Assembly (NCBI GenBank): GCA_018857735.1
Contig: JABMCL010000602.1
Span: 125,001 to 189,000 of the forward strand
Origin: Alviniconcha marisindica
Taxonomy: Eukaryota; Mollusca; Gastropoda; Provannidae
Direction: 5' to 3'
Length of the DNA: 64,000 nucleotides
Shown: positions 60,541-64,000 of the stretch, piece by piece
How positions within the stretch are numbered: the first letter of the stretch is position 1
How the letters are laid out: each line of letters opens with the position of its first letter
Translations under genes and position numbers: made by a program
The notes under the pieces: generated by a model
Told to the model about the DNA's origin: nothing
Databases searched by the model: none
The model's input: only the letters and a program-made list of their open reading frames with translations

Positions 60541-62060
60541 GGCCAAGGTAAAACGGGTGACGAAGAACAAGTCCTCCTGTCGACTGGAGTGAAACGGGTG
60601 ACAAGGTAGTGACGTTTTTGCGGACCAGGTAAGGGTGCAAAACGGGTGGCAAGGTATAATGACCTTTTAGCGGACCAGATAGAGGTAAAACGGGTGGCAA
60701 GGTAATGACTTTTTTTGTGGCCTAGGTATGTGTACTGCGGGTGGCACGGTAATGACCTTTCAGCGAACCAGATAGGGTGTGAAACGGGTGGCACGGTAAT
60801 GACCTTTCTGCGGACCAGATAGGGGTGTAAAACAGGTGGACCAGATAGGGGTGTAAAACGGGTGGCACGGTAATGACCTTTCTGCGGACCAGATAGGGTG
60901 TAAAACGGGTGGCACGGTAATGACCTTTCTGCGGACCAGATAGGGGTGTAAAACGGGTGGCACAGTAAAGACCTTTCTGCGGACCAGATAGGGTGTGAAA
61001 CTGGTGGGTAGGTAACGACCTTTCTGCGGACCAGATAGGGATGTAAAACGGGTGGCACGGTAATGACCTTTCTGCGGACCAGATAGGGATGTAAAACGGG
61101 TGGCACGGTAATGACCTTTCTGCGGACCAGATAGGGATGTAAAACGGGTGGCACGGTAATGACCTTTCTGCGGACCAGATAGGGATGTAAAACGGGTGGC
61201 ACGGTAATGACCTTTCTGCGGACCAGATAGGGTGTAAAACGGGTGGCACGGTAAGACCTTTCTGCGGACCAGATAGGGTGTGAAACGGGTGGGTAGGTAA
61301 CGACCTTTCTGCGGACCAGATAGGGTGTGAAACGGGTGGGTAGGTAACGACCTTTCTGCGGACCAGATAGGGATGTAAAACGGGTGGCACAGTAATGACC
61401 TTTCAGTGGACAGGATACGGGTAGCACAGTAATGACCTTTCTGCGGACCAGATAGGGATGTAAAACGGGTGGCACAGTAATTACCTTTCTGCGGACCAGA
61501 TACGGGTGTAAAACGGGTGGCACAGTAATGACCTTTCAGTGGACCAGATAGGGGTGTAAAACGGATGGCACAGTAAAGACCTTTCAGCGGACCATATAGG
61601 GGTGTAAAACGGGTGGCATAGTAATGACCTTTCTGCGGGCCAGATAGGGGTGTAAAACGGGTGGCACAGTAATGACCTTTCAGCGGACCAGATACGGGTG
61701 TAAAACGGTGGCACAGTAATGACCTTTCAGCGGACCAGATACGGGTGTAAAACGAGTGGCACAGAATGACCTTTCAGCGGACCAGATAGGGGTGTAAAAC
61801 GGGTGGACCAGATAGGGGAGTAAAACGGGTGGCACGGTAATGACCTTTCAGCGGACCAGATAGGGGTGTAAAACGGGTGGCACAGTAATGACCTTTCTGC
61901 GGACCAGATAGGGGTGTAAAACAGGTGGACTAAATAGGGGTGTAAAACGGGTGGCACGGTAATGACCTTTCAGCGGACCAGATAGGGGTGTAAAACGGGT
62001 GGCACAGTAATGACCTTTCAGCGGACCACACAGGAGCGTAGAACGGGTGAGAAAGCGACG
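60540..62060 (-). repeat. 48-bp minisatellite, about 30 copies
   Basis: Unit gacctttctgcggaccagat then agggatgtaaaacgggtggc and acggtaat. Because 48 is a multiple of three, long frames stay open on the minus strand (about 450 codons with a 16-residue PPVLHPYLVRRKVITV period). The array lies 150 bases downstream of the secreted gene's stop. No splice link to that gene was found, so translation is unlikely. Confidence 0.93.
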
Positions 62061-62206
62061 GTCCTTTTTGCCGGTGCATGCCTAACAGGAGTGAAACTGT
62101 GATGAGCTTAAAACGCCTGCGTGTGGACAGGCGCGAAACGAGCGGACTGAGAATGCATCATTTGTGACAGTGGGTGCATGGAGACGAACTGGGTCCCGTG
62201 GCATTG

Positions 62207-62413
62207 TTACTGATCTGTGTCTGCCGGGTGGACTAATTTCTGCTGGAGAATGGTGGCGCAGCCCTCGTGCTCCGGGGACTGCTCGCACAGCAGCTTACAG
62301 TTGGCGTAGGCATGCTGGCATCGCGCGGTGGAGCCAGCGTTTCCTGTAACGCAGGTCTGCATCAGGTAGTCACACGTCGCGGACGCTGGAACACACACAC
62401 ACACATACACACA

Positions 62414-62479
<66 letters not shown>

Positions 62480-62526
62480 CACACACACACACACACACAC
62501 CACACAACACACACACAGCACACACA

Positions 62527-62570
<44 letters not shown>

Positions 62571-62646
62571 CACACACACACACACAAACATCACTCGCAC
62601 ATTCACACACACACACACACACAACACACACACACACACACACACA

Positions 62647-62683
<37 letters not shown>

Positions 62684-62764
62684 CATACACACACACACAT
62701 CGTGCACAGGTATATTCACACACATACACACATCGCACATAGACGCACACACACGTGCGCGCGT

Positions 62765-62844
<80 letters not shown>

Positions 62845-63296
62845 ATTAGTTTTGGTCGTACACCTCTAAAACTCGAAGGCTGACTCAGAATAAACAAAGC
62901 AAAATGACAACCACCACCGCCTGATATGGATCTCCGACTAATAAACTTATTATCCTGGCACTTTTCAAACCACACGTGCAATGAGAAAACACCATAATAT
63001 TAATAATGATTCATATTTTCTTCTGAACAACGCTGTTGTGAGTACCAGTCTGGATTAATGTATGACCAAGAGGTTTACAATAAAAATTATCAAGTACCTG
63101 TCAGAAACCTAAATTTCGTTTTTCACCAGTCCTAAATAATATTATGTTTTCACGTATACAAGTGTTAATTTATTTGATTACGTTTTTTGTTTTGTTTGTT
63201 TTCTCCTCAAATATTGACTATTTATTTTCCGGAAATAAAGGAGAAGGGGAGGGAGGGATAGGAGGAGAGATAGAGAAAACACACACACACACAACA

Positions 63297-63327
<31 letters not shown>

Positions 63328-63811
63328 GCGCACGCACGCACCTGCTCTCGCACGCTTGCGCACACGCACGCTGGCACGCGCACGCACGCACGCACGCATG
63401 CACGCTTGCATGTACACACACACGCACACACACACACACCACCGCGGTGACAAATCGTGTCGGAGTGATCAAATAAATATCGTGCAAAGCAGATCATCAA
63501 ATTTGACACGAAGAATTGTCACTCGAGTGACAAAACGTGCCGGAGTGACAACTTGAAACGTGCAGCAACACGTGCACCGTACCATCAGCAGCCTTGTAGA
63601 TGTAGACGTTTCCAGTATTTTCCACAACCGAATTTTCCCCAGTGTCCTTGCGGATTGTATCGTCAACGTCGTCGCCTACTAAGATCTCGTTGGCCAAACC
63701 GTCGTCCTCACCGACCAGAGCGTCGACAGGGTCGTCAGCGTGAGCGAGCAGAGGAGCCAACATCAGTGTGGCTACGGCGAGGAGATGCAGGGCCAGCATC
63801 TCGTTGGTCAT
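62207..63811 (-). CDS. Secreted cysteine-rich protein, 135 aa, unknown family
   Basis: Two exons: 63811-63583 and 62385-62207 (stop TAA), joined in phase 1 (GATG|CG) with donor GTACGG and acceptor ttccag. ATG 63811 starts MTNEMLALHLLAVATLMLAP then LLAHA, a clear signal peptide with likely cleavage before DDPVD. An acidic, cysteine-free segment of about 50 residues follows, then a compact domain with six cysteines in the spacing C-x6-C-x10-C-x6-C-x3-C-x8-C, and a short tail ending TDQ. I do not recognise the family. It lacks the Cys-Cys pairs of the galaxins. The six cysteines suggest three disulfides; an extracellular role is inferred, substrate and partners unknown. Confidence 0.75.
62386..63582. 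repeat. Intron of the secreted gene with CA and CGCA tracts
   Basis: Very long interrupted (CA)n at 62391-62840, starting right at the exon 2 acceptor; (CGCA)n and CA at 63282-63440. About 440 unique bases lie between them. Confidence 0.92.
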
Positions 63812-63947
63812 GCAGTGCAGTGCTGAGGCAAGAACGGATGCGCTGGAGTGTAGTGCAGTTGTGGACAATGCAGACAGACTGAAGCAGAAAAAGGAGTTAG
63901 CGTCAAGAGTGTTTCCTCGTCAGGTCGGTGGGGATGGATACTCGTGG

Positions 63948-63949
<2 letters not shown>

Positions 63950-64000
<51 letters not shown>
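63950..64000 (+). repeat. GT microsatellite at the window edge
   Basis: Pure (GT)n running off the right end. Confidence 0.95.

Overview
The window is animal nuclear DNA, with GT-AG introns, small exons in large introns and very dense micro- and minisatellites. It most likely comes from a lophotrochozoan, and a gastropod mollusc fits best. The reasons are inferred: two galaxin-family (double-cysteine) secreted proteins, long (CA)n and (CGCA)n tracts, tRNA-derived SINEs and CR1/L2-like LINE tails. No species can be assigned from sequence alone.

Layout. (1) 1-12,400: two galaxin-like genes facing tail to tail. Gene A (+, 3' part only, 275-4408) is a double-Cys domain fused to a long proline-rich tail. 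Gene B (-, 12396-6463) is a complete five-exon secreted galaxin of 323 aa. (2) 12,400-20,850: no confident gene; satellites, a fold-back element and a weak small secreted ORF. (3) 20,854-49,057 (-): a myotubularin-related phosphatase of the MTMR14/Jumpy type, 20 exons in the short form or 22 in the long form, with the CX5R site intact. (4) 51,019-59,687 (+): TRMU/MTU1, the mitochondrial tRNA 2-thiouridylase, nine exons, divergent from MTMR14. (5) 60,200-64,000: a 48-bp satellite and a two-exon gene (-) for a 135-aa secreted cysteine-rich protein of unknown family.

Every exon boundary given here was checked by hand for GT-AG sites and phase. MTMR14 sums to 2058 nt (short) or 2349 nt (long), galaxin B to 972 nt and the secreted gene to 408 nt, all multiples of three. 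TRMU sums to 1172 nt, one base short, and the conflict sits at the exon 1/2 junction.

The most unusual signal is shared by unrelated genes. Tandem arrays or duplications begin inside an exon and run across the splice junction, so each repeat carries a piece of exon plus a copy of the functional donor or acceptor. I see this at seven junctions in six introns: galaxin A exon end, galaxin B exon 4 end, MTMR14 exon 5 end, MTMR14 exon 6 start, MTMR14 exon 10 start, TRMU exon 4 start and TRMU exon 8 start. In galaxin A one sub-family of units is a multiple of three and keeps a Cys-Cys frame open, so retained units could add galaxin-like repeats.
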